Origin: Acidimicrobiales bacterium
GTDB lineage: Bacteria; Actinomycetota; Acidimicrobiia; Acidimicrobiales; Acidimicrobilacustridaceae
Assembly: GCA_030830565.1 (NCBI GenBank)
Contig: JAURMR010000033.1
Location: forward strand, 1 to 37,175
Length of the DNA stretch: 37,175 nt
Reading direction: 5' to 3'
Positions 18,946 through 26,122 of the stretch are shown here, one piece after another. The first letter of the stretch is position 1; every line of letters begins with the position of its first letter. Below the pieces are notes generated by a model. It worked only from the letters and a program-made list of their open reading frames with translations, did no database searches and was not told where the DNA came from. A program made the position numbers and the translations under genes.

Positions 18946-19887
18946 TCAATCGTTCACCGAGGCGAGTTCAGCGCGCACGAGCCCTGCGCGCGTCATCCCG
19001 ATGTCAACATTGCCATCAGCAATTCGATTCGACGCAAGCAATTCTGCGGACGGAACTTTGAGATCACGCACGATCTTGAGCCAAGACAGCACACGCAGCG
19101 ACTGATAGGTGAGATCAATCTCCCACCAAAAGAATCCGTTGCGAGCTGATGCCTGGTAGTAGTGGTGGTTGTTGTGCCAGCCTTCGCCGAGAGTAGTGAG
19201 CGCAATGAAAACGTTGTTGCGACTGGTGTCGTCGGTGACATAACGACGACGACCCATAACGTGTGCGAGCGAATTCACAAGGAACGTATTGTGCCACAGC
19301 ACAACTGTTCCCATAAAGAACCCGAAGAACAGCCCCGACCAGCCACCAATCAGGAAACACAGCAGCGCAGTGAGCCAAGCGAAGGTGCCATTCCACTTTT
19401 CAACAAAACGAAGTTCGGGATACTTTGCAAAATCTTTGATTCGATCAATCGGCGGCTCTGAGAATTTGTCGCAAAGAATCCAGCCAACATGACTCCACCA
19501 AAATCCTTTGAGCGGTGAATGCACATCATCTTCGTCGTCGCTATTGCGATGATGTTCACGGTGATGACCGGCCCACCACAACGGACCTTTTTGCACACAC
19601 ATCACTCCGCCAACCGCCAGGAACAACTGGAACGCTCGGCTCGTGCGGTAGGAGCGATGTGCGAAATACCGGTGATAGCCCGCGGTGATGAACCAGATCC
19701 GGCCCCACACCATGAAAAGAAAGAGAACGAGAGCAATCGGTGTGATGCCAAACATGATCGTTCCGACGAGAGCGACAACGTGGAAAGCAAGGAACGGAAT
19801 CGAACTCACCCAATTCACCTTCTCGTCGGCGGGGCGTTCAAATGCCGATCGAGTGGTGCGCGTCGGGGCGGTACTGGCGTGGTCCAC
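18946..19887 (-). CDS. Acyl-CoA/acyl-lipid delta-9-type fatty acid desaturase
   Basis: 313-residue integral-membrane di-iron desaturase that introduces a cis double bond into saturated acyl chains using O2. The three histidine boxes are visible: HRYFAH, HREHH and HNNHH, set between hydrophobic helix pairs. The size matches bacterial stearoyl-CoA desaturases. GTG 19887 has a good ribosome site (AGAAAGG, 6 nt spacing), so this gene is leadered, unlike many neighbours. Upstream lie a run of nine C on the coding strand and a near-perfect 22 bp palindrome overlapping a -10-like TAGGCT, so TetR-type repression, for example by fatty-acid status, is likely. Confidence 0.93.
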   Translation of the reverse strand: MDHASTAPTRTTRSAFERPADEKVNWVSSIPFLAFHVVALVGTIMFGITPIALVLFLFMVWGRIWFITAGYHRYFAHRSYRTSRAFQLFLAVGGVMCVQKGPLWWAGHHREHHRNSDDEDDVHSPLKGFWWSHVGWILCDKFSEPPIDRIKDFAKYPELRFVEKWNGTFAWLTALLCFLIGGWSGLFFGFFMGTVVLWHNTFLVNSLAHVMGRRRYVTDDTSRNNVFIALTTLGEGWHNNHHYYQASARNGFFWWEIDLTYQSLRVLSWLKIVRDLKVPSAELLASNRIADGNVDIGMTRAGLVRAELASVND

Positions 19888-19900
19888 ACTGGGCCTTTCT

Positions 19901-19909
19901 GGGGGGGGG
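19901..19909. repeat. Nine-base G homopolymer in the desaturase leader
   Basis: A run of nine G on the plus strand (C on the desaturase strand) lies between the putative -10 and the ribosome site. Runs of this length are uncommon in such sequence and prone to slippage. Confidence 0.8.
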
Positions 19910-19925
19910 TGCGAACGCGAACCGT

Positions 19926-19948
19926 AGCCTACCTACCGGTCGGTAGGC
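19926..19948 (-). promoter_or_regulatory. TetR-type operator overlapping the desaturase -10
   Basis: Positions 19927-19948 form a 22 bp palindrome with only one mismatched pair. Outer arms are GCCTACC (19927-19933) and GGTAGGC (19942-19948); the core is ACCGGT. On the minus strand TAGGCT (19931-19926) is a plausible -10 for the desaturase and overlaps the palindrome. Such ACCGGT-centred dyads are typical TetR-family operators. The cognate regulator is not identified; the TetR protein at 23335 is only one candidate. Confidence 0.65.
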
Positions 19949-20016
19949 AGTCGCGGGTGGGGATTTCTGGCCTCCCTGACCGTTGAACCTTCGCGAGTTC
20001 GGAGTTGAATGATCCC

Positions 20017-21165
20017 ATGAACGATCCCGCAGTCGCCGATACGCCTGCACCACCCCCACCCCAAAGCAACCGGCGGGTTGCGGGCACCCGACGTTCGTTT
20101 CTCAAGTGGACAGGAGTCGCCGCTGCCGGAACTGCTGTCGCCGCTCTGGGCGCAAAGGCACTCTCTTCGGGCGGTTCTCCCGCAGGCTCCCCGGGGGCCG
20201 CCCCTGGAGCCACACTCCCCTCTCCCGCGAGCACCTTGCCGCAACAGCTTCGTTCGGTTGCTTCCACTCCGAACCTTCCCATTGAGGGCATCACGCCACT
20301 CATCACACCGAACGAAGACTTTTTCCGAATCGATACCGCTTTCAGCATCCCGAACGTCGACCTTGCAAATTGGCGACTCGCCATCAAGGGCAACGTGCGC
20401 TCGCCGTTTTCGATCAGTTATGACGAACTGTTGGCGATGCCTCAGGTTGAGGCTCCGGTCACGCTCGCCTGTGTTTCAAATCGCGTAGGCGGAACACTGA
20501 TTGGGACTGCCGTCTGGCAAGGCGTTGAACTACGCACACTTCTTGACCAAGCAGGCATCGAACCAACTGGTGAACAAATCGTTGGCACGTCCGTCGACGG
20601 ATTCACTGCAGGCTTTCCCACCGACGCTGCATACGACGGACGCTCAGCACTTATCGCCATTGGCATGAACGGCGTTCCGCTGCCGAGGGAGAACGGTTTC
20701 CCGGCTCGCCTCATCGTCGAAGGCCTCTTCGGCTACGTGTCGTCAACCAAATGGCTGCAATCAATCGATCTCACAGGTTGGGAAGCATTCAACGGCTACT
20801 GGATTCAGCAGGGCTGGGCGAAGAACGGACCAATCAAAATGTCCTCACGCATTGATGTTCCCCGCGAAGGGGCACGTCAACCTGCAGGCGTTGTCACACT
20901 GGCCGGTGTTGCATGGGCGCCGAACGCTGGCGTTTCTGCCGTCGAGGTCAAGATCGATGGCGAATGGCGCCAGGCCTCGCTTGGCGAATCATTGTCTGGT
21001 GGAGTGTGGCGTCAATGGTTCTACGACTGGGATGCGCCGAAAGGCGAACATGAAATTTCGGTCCGATGCATTGATACCGCTGGAAACGTTCAGACCGGCG
21101 AGATCACTCCGAGGGCCATCGATGGCTATACCGGCTGGGACACGCGCTCGATAACCGTGGTCTGA
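20017..21165 (+). CDS. Tat-exported molybdopterin oxidoreductase, sulfite-oxidase family
   Basis: 382 residues. The Tat signal has RRSFLKWTG followed by a hydrophobic Ala/Gly segment, so the folded protein is exported with its cofactor. The Moco domain contains the Mo-ligating Cys in TLACVSNRVGG and the segment TAVWQGVELRTLLD. A C-terminal dimerisation domain (VTLAGVAWAPNAGVSAVEVKIDG) is typical of the sulfite oxidase fold. Ser/Asn after the Cys and the lack of a heme domain resemble YedY/SorA-type enzymes; the substrate could be sulfite or an oxidised sulfur compound, but this is not decided. ATG 20017 is chosen; TTG 20005 is in frame. The moaC gene elsewhere in the window serves its cofactor. 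Confidence 0.92.
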   Translation: MNDPAVADTPAPPPPQSNRRVAGTRRSFLKWTGVAAAGTAVAALGAKALSSGGSPAGSPGAAPGATLPSPASTLPQQLRSVASTPNLPIEGITPLITPNEDFFRIDTAFSIPNVDLANWRLAIKGNVRSPFSISYDELLAMPQVEAPVTLACVSNRVGGTLIGTAVWQGVELRTLLDQAGIEPTGEQIVGTSVDGFTAGFPTDAAYDGRSALIAIGMNGVPLPRENGFPARLIVEGLFGYVSSTKWLQSIDLTGWEAFNGYWIQQGWAKNGPIKMSSRIDVPREGARQPAGVVTLAGVAWAPNAGVSAVEVKIDGEWRQASLGESLSGGVWRQWFYDWDAPKGEHEISVRCIDTAGNVQTGEITPRAIDGYTGWDTRSITVV

Positions 21166-21168
21166 TTC

Positions 21169-22164
21169 TTACGAAGACGCTGCGGCTCGGCGCAATCGGT
21201 CGTTGACAGCAAGACCAACTCCAACCGCTGGCGGCGGAACGCACACCAAAACTGCAAGACCAAGTCTGTCAGCTTGGCGTAATCGCGAGTACAGCACTGC
21301 GGCGTATTCGTCGGCAGTTCCCGCCGGTTCCAATTCCACGATGTCTTCGGGAAGACCAACCAAAGAACTTTCAGCCAAGAGCCCCACAGGACCACTCGCT
21401 GAACGCAGAACCCCGATCATTACCTCGACAAGTTCACGTTCGGTTGCGAGTACGACCTTTGCATTTGGCGCGTAATGAGCTTCAAGCATTCCCGAAGCGC
21501 GGGCACCCGCATTTGAAGGCTCGGCACTCACATGCACTTCAACTGAATGCCCAAGAACTTCTTCCAAGCGATCCACTGAAACGCCGCCAGCGCGCAGCAC
21601 CACTGGTACATCGCCAGTGAGGTCGACAATCGTCGACTCCACACCAACGCGACACGGACCACCGTCAAGTACAACGTCGACATCGTTACCAAGATCGGCA
21701 ATGACATGAGCCGCAGTGGTTGGGCTCACGCGTCCGAAGCGATTTGCCGATGGCGCAGCGACTCCGCCGCCAAATGCTCGAAGAAGTTCCAACGCCACAG
21801 GATGATCAGGAACACGAATGCCTACCGTGGGGCGACCGCCAGTCACTACTGGTGAGACTGACGAGGAACGCTCCACCAAGAGCGTGAGCGGACCAGGCCA
21901 GAACGCGTCAGCAAGTAACTGCGCAGTCGGACTCACTGACGCCGCCCACAGTTCGAGTTGTGTTGCATCAGCAATGTGAACGATGAGCGGATGATCGCTC
22001 GGACGACCTTTGACTTCGAACACGCGTCGAACGGCATCGTCGTTTGAGGCATCAGCGCCAAGTCCGTAAACCGTCTCTGTCGGAAGCGCAATAAGTCCGC
22101 CCGACCGGAGCGCGGCGACAGCGCGTTCGATAGCCCCCGCCGATGTTTCCACGCGGTCAGTCAC
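21169..22164 (-). CDS. L-threonylcarbamoyladenylate synthase (Sua5/YwlC type)
   Basis: Makes threonylcarbamoyl-AMP from Thr, bicarbonate and ATP, the first step of the universal t6A37 tRNA modification. At 331 residues it is the long Sua5 form: a YrdC catalytic domain (ALPTETVYGLGADA, KGRPSDHPL, PSANRFGRVSPTTA, VESTIVDLTG) plus a C-terminal Sua5 domain starting near SGMLEAHYAP. GTG 22164 lies 6 nt after the stop of the LLM oxidoreductase gene, so the two are probably cotranscribed although functionally unrelated. Confidence 0.95.
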   Translation of the reverse strand: MTDRVETSAGAIERAVAALRSGGLIALPTETVYGLGADASNDDAVRRVFEVKGRPSDHPLIVHIADATQLELWAASVSPTAQLLADAFWPGPLTLLVERSSSVSPVVTGGRPTVGIRVPDHPVALELLRAFGGGVAAPSANRFGRVSPTTAAHVIADLGNDVDVVLDGGPCRVGVESTIVDLTGDVPVVLRAGGVSVDRLEEVLGHSVEVHVSAEPSNAGARASGMLEAHYAPNAKVVLATERELVEVMIGVLRSASGPVGLLAESSLVGLPEDIVELEPAGTADEYAAVLYSRLRQADRLGLAVLVCVPPPAVGVGLAVNDRLRRAAASS

Positions 22165-22170
22165 AAAGAC

Positions 22171-23094
22171 TCACGAGTCAATGTTTGAGATGACTTCGGC
22201 GCCGAGCCACTCAACACTTTCGATGAATTCAGCGCGAGTCTTGCCTGGAAGATTGATCGTGAGCGTGCTTACGCCAATCGATGCATACGCAGCGACATCG
22301 TCAACGAATTGCGCGGCATCGGGAAATGCACCGCTGAAGTGCGCGTAACCAATTGGAGTGAAAATAACTTCGGGCGGAATTTCGCGACCTGCCTTCTCGC
22401 TTGCGGCAGCAAGGTCACCGATGCGGCGCTCAAGGTCCTCGATCGTTTCGATCGGGGGCGTGCGCAGCATCCGGCTTGCTTGTGCCGGACTCGGCATGGG
22501 ATTCCATCCATCGGCGAGTTCAACCGAACGACGGATTGCTCGATTCGAATTACCACCGATCCAGATCGGGATCGATGGTTGCTGCACCGGGAGAGGGAGA
22601 GCGATCGTGTCGACTGCATCAAAGTGGAGGCCTGTCATTGTGACCGGTTCGCCCGACCAGATCGCCCTCATCGCCCGGATGGCTTCATCGGTCACGTCAT
22701 TGCGCTTCTCAAAATCGCCGCCCACGGCAGCGAATTCAGGAGCGAGATAACCGGCACCGGTGCCGAGGATGACTCGTCCGTTCGAAATCAGGTCGAGTGT
22801 TGCAATCGCCTTGGCCGAAATGAATGGGTTTCGGTAGGCCAAGATCGCCAAGTTGAAATGGAGTCGCAGTTTTGAGGTTGCCGTCGACGCCACAGTGAGC
22901 GCCACAAAGGGGTCGAGCGCATGGTGTCCACCCTTGGCGAGAAACTTCACATCGGGAGCGGGATGATCGGTCACGAAGACAGCGTCCGCACCAGCGGCTT
23001 CACAGGCTTGCGCCATTTGCGTGATGGCGTCTGCCGTACACCACTCATCAAGAGCATCCACATGGTGGGTGGGAAGTCCGACAGAAATTTTCAT
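22171..23094 (-). CDS. F420-dependent LLM-class (luciferase-like) oxidoreductase
   Basis: 307-residue TIM-barrel oxidoreductase of the luciferase-like superfamily, resembling TIGR03619-type F420-dependent enzymes. Visible signatures: N-terminal KISVGLPTHHVD, FVTDHPAPD, LGTGAGYLAPEFAAVGGDFEKR and PSIPIWIGGNSNRAIRR. The cofactor is probably F420H2, consistent with an actinobacterium, but flavin use cannot be excluded. The substrate is unknown. ATG 23094 has GAGG 7 nt upstream; a longer in-frame reading to 23151 is a basic, unconserved-looking extension. A TACCTT about 50 nt upstream could be the -10. Confidence 0.88.
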   Translation of the reverse strand: MKISVGLPTHHVDALDEWCTADAITQMAQACEAAGADAVFVTDHPAPDVKFLAKGGHHALDPFVALTVASTATSKLRLHFNLAILAYRNPFISAKAIATLDLISNGRVILGTGAGYLAPEFAAVGGDFEKRNDVTDEAIRAMRAIWSGEPVTMTGLHFDAVDTIALPLPVQQPSIPIWIGGNSNRAIRRSVELADGWNPMPSPAQASRMLRTPPIETIEDLERRIGDLAAASEKAGREIPPEVIFTPIGYAHFSGAFPDAAQFVDDVAAYASIGVSTLTINLPGKTRAEFIESVEWLGAEVISNIDS

Positions 23095-23179
23095 CGTGCA
23101 GCCTCGAGTCGAAAGTTTGCGTGATCGTGCGTGTCGAAAGGTACCGGCCACGCGTCACCCTGACCAGCACGGGGCGCTC

Positions 23180-23191
23180 TAGCGTGGAGAG
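23180..23191 (+). promoter_or_regulatory. Leaderless -10 of the 54-residue membrane protein gene
   Basis: TAGCGT (23180-23185), 6 nt, ATG 23192. The same hexamer and spacing precede meaB. Confidence 0.5.
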
Positions 23192-23356
23192 ATGCCGTTG
23201 CTTCCCGACGCCACCTTCGCCTCGTCGACACCTTGGCCACTCATCGTCATCGCGATCGCTGTGGTCTCGGGTCTCTGCCTATGGGCATTGTTCCGCCGCG
23301 GATCAATCGCCGATCGGGCCCGATCCGACGAGGCTCAGTCCCCCGGCGGCGACTGA
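23192..23356 (+). CDS. 54-residue single-span membrane protein
   Basis: Short reading frame beginning MPLLPDATFAS, with one hydrophobic helix (WPLIVIAIAVVSGLCLWALF, about 19-38) followed by RRG and a charged tail ending SPGGD. The positive-inside rule places the C-terminus in the cytoplasm. I recognise no family. Support: a canonical leaderless element exactly 6 nt before the ATG, a coherent transmembrane topology, and position in the otherwise empty gap between two leftward genes. Its last 22 bp overlap the 3' end of the TetR gene tail to tail. It could be missed by pipelines because of its length. Confidence 0.6.
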   Translation: MPLLPDATFASSTPWPLIVIAIAVVSGLCLWALFRRGSIADRARSDEAQSPGGD

Positions 23357-23976
23357 CCAGTAAGAGTCAAATAGACGACCCTTGCCATACTGCGACGCAA
23401 TTCATGGCTATCAGCTCCCCACGACTGCAGACCTTCTAGGTGCGCGGAGACGTGAGCAAGCATTGATACAAGTACGCCAGCATCAGCCAGCGGGTCGACG
23501 ACGTGGCGATCGGGCCGGTCGCGAAGCACCGAAACAAACGCGTTCGCAGGAGCACCAAGGAGTTGCGTTCGTACGTCGCGGAAACGACGGTCACCTTCAT
23601 CAGTCGCAAGGTCGATTAAACGAAGAATTGATCGATGGCCTTCCCAGAGGGCGATGAACGCATCGGCCACGCCAAGCGATGACTCCCACCCTCGGGCGTC
23701 AGACCAATCGCGCCCCTCAATGTGACTCGCAAGTTCTGGACCGGCGATATCGACGGTCGCAATTGCTAACGCCAACACTGCGTCTTCCGCGGCGCTGAAA
23801 TATTGATAGAAGGTTGCTGGCGAGGTTCCGGCTCGACGCGCAATATCTGTCACGGTCAGTTCGCGATATGTGCCTTCTTCAAGCAGTTCTTCAACAGCCT
23901 CAAGGAATTTCTGGCGCGTGGCTTCGCCGCGTCGACCCAACGATCGCGCCGACTCTGGAGTCGGTGAAGACGTCAC
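23335..23976 (-). CDS. TetR-family transcriptional regulator
   Basis: 213 residues. The N-terminal helix-turn-helix is classical TetR: RQKFLEAVEELLEEG ... LTVTDIARRAGTSPATFYQYF (about 15-60). The C-terminal ligand domain begins near EDAVLALA and includes HRSILRLIDLA, similar to regulators of lipid genes. GTG 23976 is preferred because GAGGA sits 7 nt upstream and the start then lies 25 bp after the isochorismatase-like stop; a longer form from 24024 would overlap that gene. It probably shares a transcript with the isochorismatase-like gene. Possible targets include the thiolase promoter (24731-24813) or the desaturase operator (19927). Confidence 0.9.
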   Translation of the reverse strand: MTSSPTPESARSLGRRGEATRQKFLEAVEELLEEGTYRELTVTDIARRAGTSPATFYQYFSAAEDAVLALAIATVDIAGPELASHIEGRDWSDARGWESSLGVADAFIALWEGHRSILRLIDLATDEGDRRFRDVRTQLLGAPANAFVSVLRDRPDRHVVDPLADAGVLVSMLAHVSAHLEGLQSWGADSHELRRSMARVVYLTLTGQSPPGD

Positions 23977-24001
23977 CGCAAATTCCTCGAAATGATGTTC
24001 T

Positions 24002-24622
24002 TCAGGACCATGCGTTGATGACATCGTCGGTGGTGACCACCGTGGAAATCATTTGGTACGTGTTGTCAATCAATGTTTCGGAATAGTCAGCCGGAACACC
24101 CGCCACCGCATCGCGCGGTACGACAACCTGGTAACCGTTGTTCACCAATCCAATTGAGAGGCCCATCAGCGCAACATTCACTGACACCCCGACAACAACG
24201 ACAGTCTTCACGCCAAGGTTTCGAAGCACGGGGTCAAGATCGGTTCCGCCCATGGGATCAAGTCCGTGATAGCGACCTAAAACAATGTCGCTGGGAGAAT
24301 GGCCGAACTCGTCTATTGGCATCGCGAGGTGACTTCCGGGTTCCATCGCCACGGCACCGTGTTTCTGCATTGCGACGAACAAACGTCCGTTCGTGTTGCC
24401 GCCGCGATAGTCAGGTCGACGCCAGAACACCGCGTGCACAACCTGTACTCCGGCGACACGGGCTGCATGCAGCAGGCGGGCGCCATTGGGGATGGCTTGG
24501 ACCCGGGCTGCGGCGGCCAGTTCCGGCAAAGAGGATTCAGGGCCGAGCACCCCGTTCTGACACTCAGAGGTGACGACGGCAGTCGTGTTCGGGTCAAGCA
24601 AAGTGCGGAGATCAAGAGCCAT
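24002..24622 (-). CDS. Isochorismatase-fold protein lacking the canonical catalytic triad
   Basis: 206-residue isochorismatase/cysteine-hydrolase fold protein. The canonical triad Asp-Lys-Cys appears replaced at every position: the Asp site reads VVTSECQNG (Glu20), the Lys site GRYHGLDPMGGTDLD (Arg117), and the Cys site GVSVNVALMG (Ala151). The alignment is by eye. As I recall, actinobacterial homologues share SECQNG/GVSVNVA-like motifs, so this looks like a subfamily feature rather than decay. Hydrolase activity by the usual mechanism is not expected. ATG 24622 is preferred: GAGGTG is 6 nt upstream. The TetR gene follows 25 bp later. Confidence 0.85.
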   Translation of the reverse strand: MALDLRTLLDPNTTAVVTSECQNGVLGPESSLPELAAAARVQAIPNGARLLHAARVAGVQVVHAVFWRRPDYRGGNTNGRLFVAMQKHGAVAMEPGSHLAMPIDEFGHSPSDIVLGRYHGLDPMGGTDLDPVLRNLGVKTVVVVGVSVNVALMGLSIGLVNNGYQVVVPRDAVAGVPADYSETLIDNTYQMISTVVTTDDVINAWS

Positions 24623-24730
24623 TGGATTCACCTCGGCCCATTGACCACCGGAGCAGTCACGGCCGTTCGGGGAGACGGGTGAGGACGGTTCTACCCCACG
24701 CCCACACCTCTCGCACGCCTTCTCTTGAGA

Positions 24731-24835
24731 TAGTTACCGCTCAGTAGGGTCTTTGCGATAGACAATTTCGACCACGGGCCCGTTCAGGCCCTCCCCGCCG
24801 GAACCTTCCGGCGTTCCGTGCATCAAGGAGCCGTC
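24731..24835 (+). promoter_or_regulatory. Thiolase promoter and structured leader
   Basis: A -10-like TAGGGT (24745-24750) precedes a leader of roughly 80 nt. A partial dyad TAC-N6-GTA (24735-24746) abuts the -10. In the leader, 24796-24813 reads CGCCGGAACCTTCCGGCG, two 8 nt arms around CC, which may be an operator or a hairpin. A strong ribosome site AAGGAG (24825-24830) lies 5 nt before ATG 24836. No clear -35 at 17 bp is seen. Confidence 0.5.
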
Positions 24836-26062
24836 ATGCCCGAAGCAGTCATCGTTTCGACCGCCCGATCACCCATCGGTCGAGCCCACAAGGGTTCACT
24901 CACCCAGGTCCGCCCTGACGATCTCGCCGCGACCATCATCCGCGCCGCGCTCGACAAGGTCCCGTCACTTGACCCGACACTCGTCGAAGACATCATGCTC
25001 GGCTGCGCTCAGCCTGCAGGCGCACAGGGCTACAACATCGCTCGCGTGGTTTCCGAACTTGCAGGCATGGGTCACATTCCCGGCGTCACAGTCAACCGTT
25101 ACTGCTCGTCATCTCTTCAGACCATCCGCATGGCGGCACACGCGATCAAAGCCGGCGAGGGCGACATTTTCATCTCCGCTGGTGTTGAAACCGTGAGCCA
25201 GTTCGGTCTCGGAATGTCCGACGGCCTTCCTGGCACGCACAATCCGCTTATGGCTGCCGCCGAGGCCCGTACCGCAGAGCGCGCAACCGGCGGCGCTCCG
25301 GTGTGGTCACCATTCGACGGTGGCATCTCCGATTACTACCTCGGCATGGGACAGACCGCCGAGAACGTCGCACAGTTCGAAAACGTTTCTCGCGAAGAGC
25401 AGGATGAATTCGCTGCACAGTCACAGCAGCGTGCAACCGCAGCACTTGAGCGTGGCTTCTTCGAGCGTGAGATCACCCCGATCAACACTGTCGACGCTGA
25501 CGGCAACGCTGTTGTCGTGAAGCAGGACGACGGCATCCGCGCCGGAACCACCAAGGAGAAGCTCGCTGAGCTCAAGCCGGTGTTCCGTCCCGACGGAACC
25601 GTCACCGCTGGCAATGCCTGCCCGCTCAACGATGGCGCCGCTGCAGTCATCGTTATGAGCGACACGAAGGCGAAGGAACTCGGCCTTACGCCGATCGCAC
25701 GCATCATCTCCTCGGGCGTTAGCGCTCTTGATCCCGAGATCATGGGCCTTGGCCCAGTCGAGGCGTGCCGTCAGGCAATGGCTCGCGCCGGAATGAGCAT
25801 CAATGACATCGACCTCGTTGAAATCAACGAAGCCTTCGCTGCTCAGGTTGTTCCTTCGGCCAAGCACCTCGGCATTAGCTGGGACAAGCTCAACGTGAAC
25901 GGTGGAGCGATCGCTCTCGGACACCCCTTCGGCATGACCGGCGCCCGCATCATGGCCACGCTCCTCAATGGTCTTGAGGACACCGGCGGCACCATCGGCA
26001 TGGAGTCCATGTGCATCGGTGGCGGCCAGGGCATGGCGATGATCATCGAGCGTCTCGCCTGA
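24836..26062 (+). CDS. Acetyl-CoA C-acyltransferase (thiolase)
   Basis: 408-residue degradative-type thiolase that cleaves 3-ketoacyl-CoA in beta-oxidation, or condenses acetyl-CoA in reverse. The nucleophile Cys90 lies in NRYCSSSLQ, the His in GGAIALGHPFGMTGAR and the second active-site Cys in MCIGGGQGMA. ATG 24836 is fixed by AAGGAG 5 nt upstream. Codon use is strongly biased to C-ending codons, like glpX, implying high expression. A strong intrinsic terminator follows 22 bp after the stop. It diverges from the TetR/isochorismatase pair and may be controlled by that TetR. Confidence 0.96.
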   Translation: MPEAVIVSTARSPIGRAHKGSLTQVRPDDLAATIIRAALDKVPSLDPTLVEDIMLGCAQPAGAQGYNIARVVSELAGMGHIPGVTVNRYCSSSLQTIRMAAHAIKAGEGDIFISAGVETVSQFGLGMSDGLPGTHNPLMAAAEARTAERATGGAPVWSPFDGGISDYYLGMGQTAENVAQFENVSREEQDEFAAQSQQRATAALERGFFEREITPINTVDADGNAVVVKQDDGIRAGTTKEKLAELKPVFRPDGTVTAGNACPLNDGAAAVIVMSDTKAKELGLTPIARIISSGVSALDPEIMGLGPVEACRQAMARAGMSINDIDLVEINEAFAAQVVPSAKHLGISWDKLNVNGGAIALGHPFGMTGARIMATLLNGLEDTGGTIGMESMCIGGGQGMAMIIERLA

Positions 26063-26083
26063 TCACCTGTACGTCTGTAAAGC

Positions 26084-26119
26084 AAAGGCCCCGCTTCGGC
26101 GGGGCCTTTGTCGTTTTTT
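26084..26119 (+). terminator. Intrinsic terminator of the thiolase gene
   Basis: Perfect 11 bp stem AAAGGCCCCGC / GCGGGGCCTTT (26084-26094 and 26099-26109) with a TTCG tetraloop, followed by GTCGTTTTTT. The stem is symmetrical enough to also affect the converging hydroxy-acid oxidase transcript. Confidence 0.92.
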
Positions 26120-26122
26120 GTT

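Noticed and set aside
24818-24835. GTG-initiated extension of the thiolase
   Set aside because: AAGGAG lies 5 nt before ATG 24836, and the thiolase N-terminus MPEAVIVSTARSPIG is standard.
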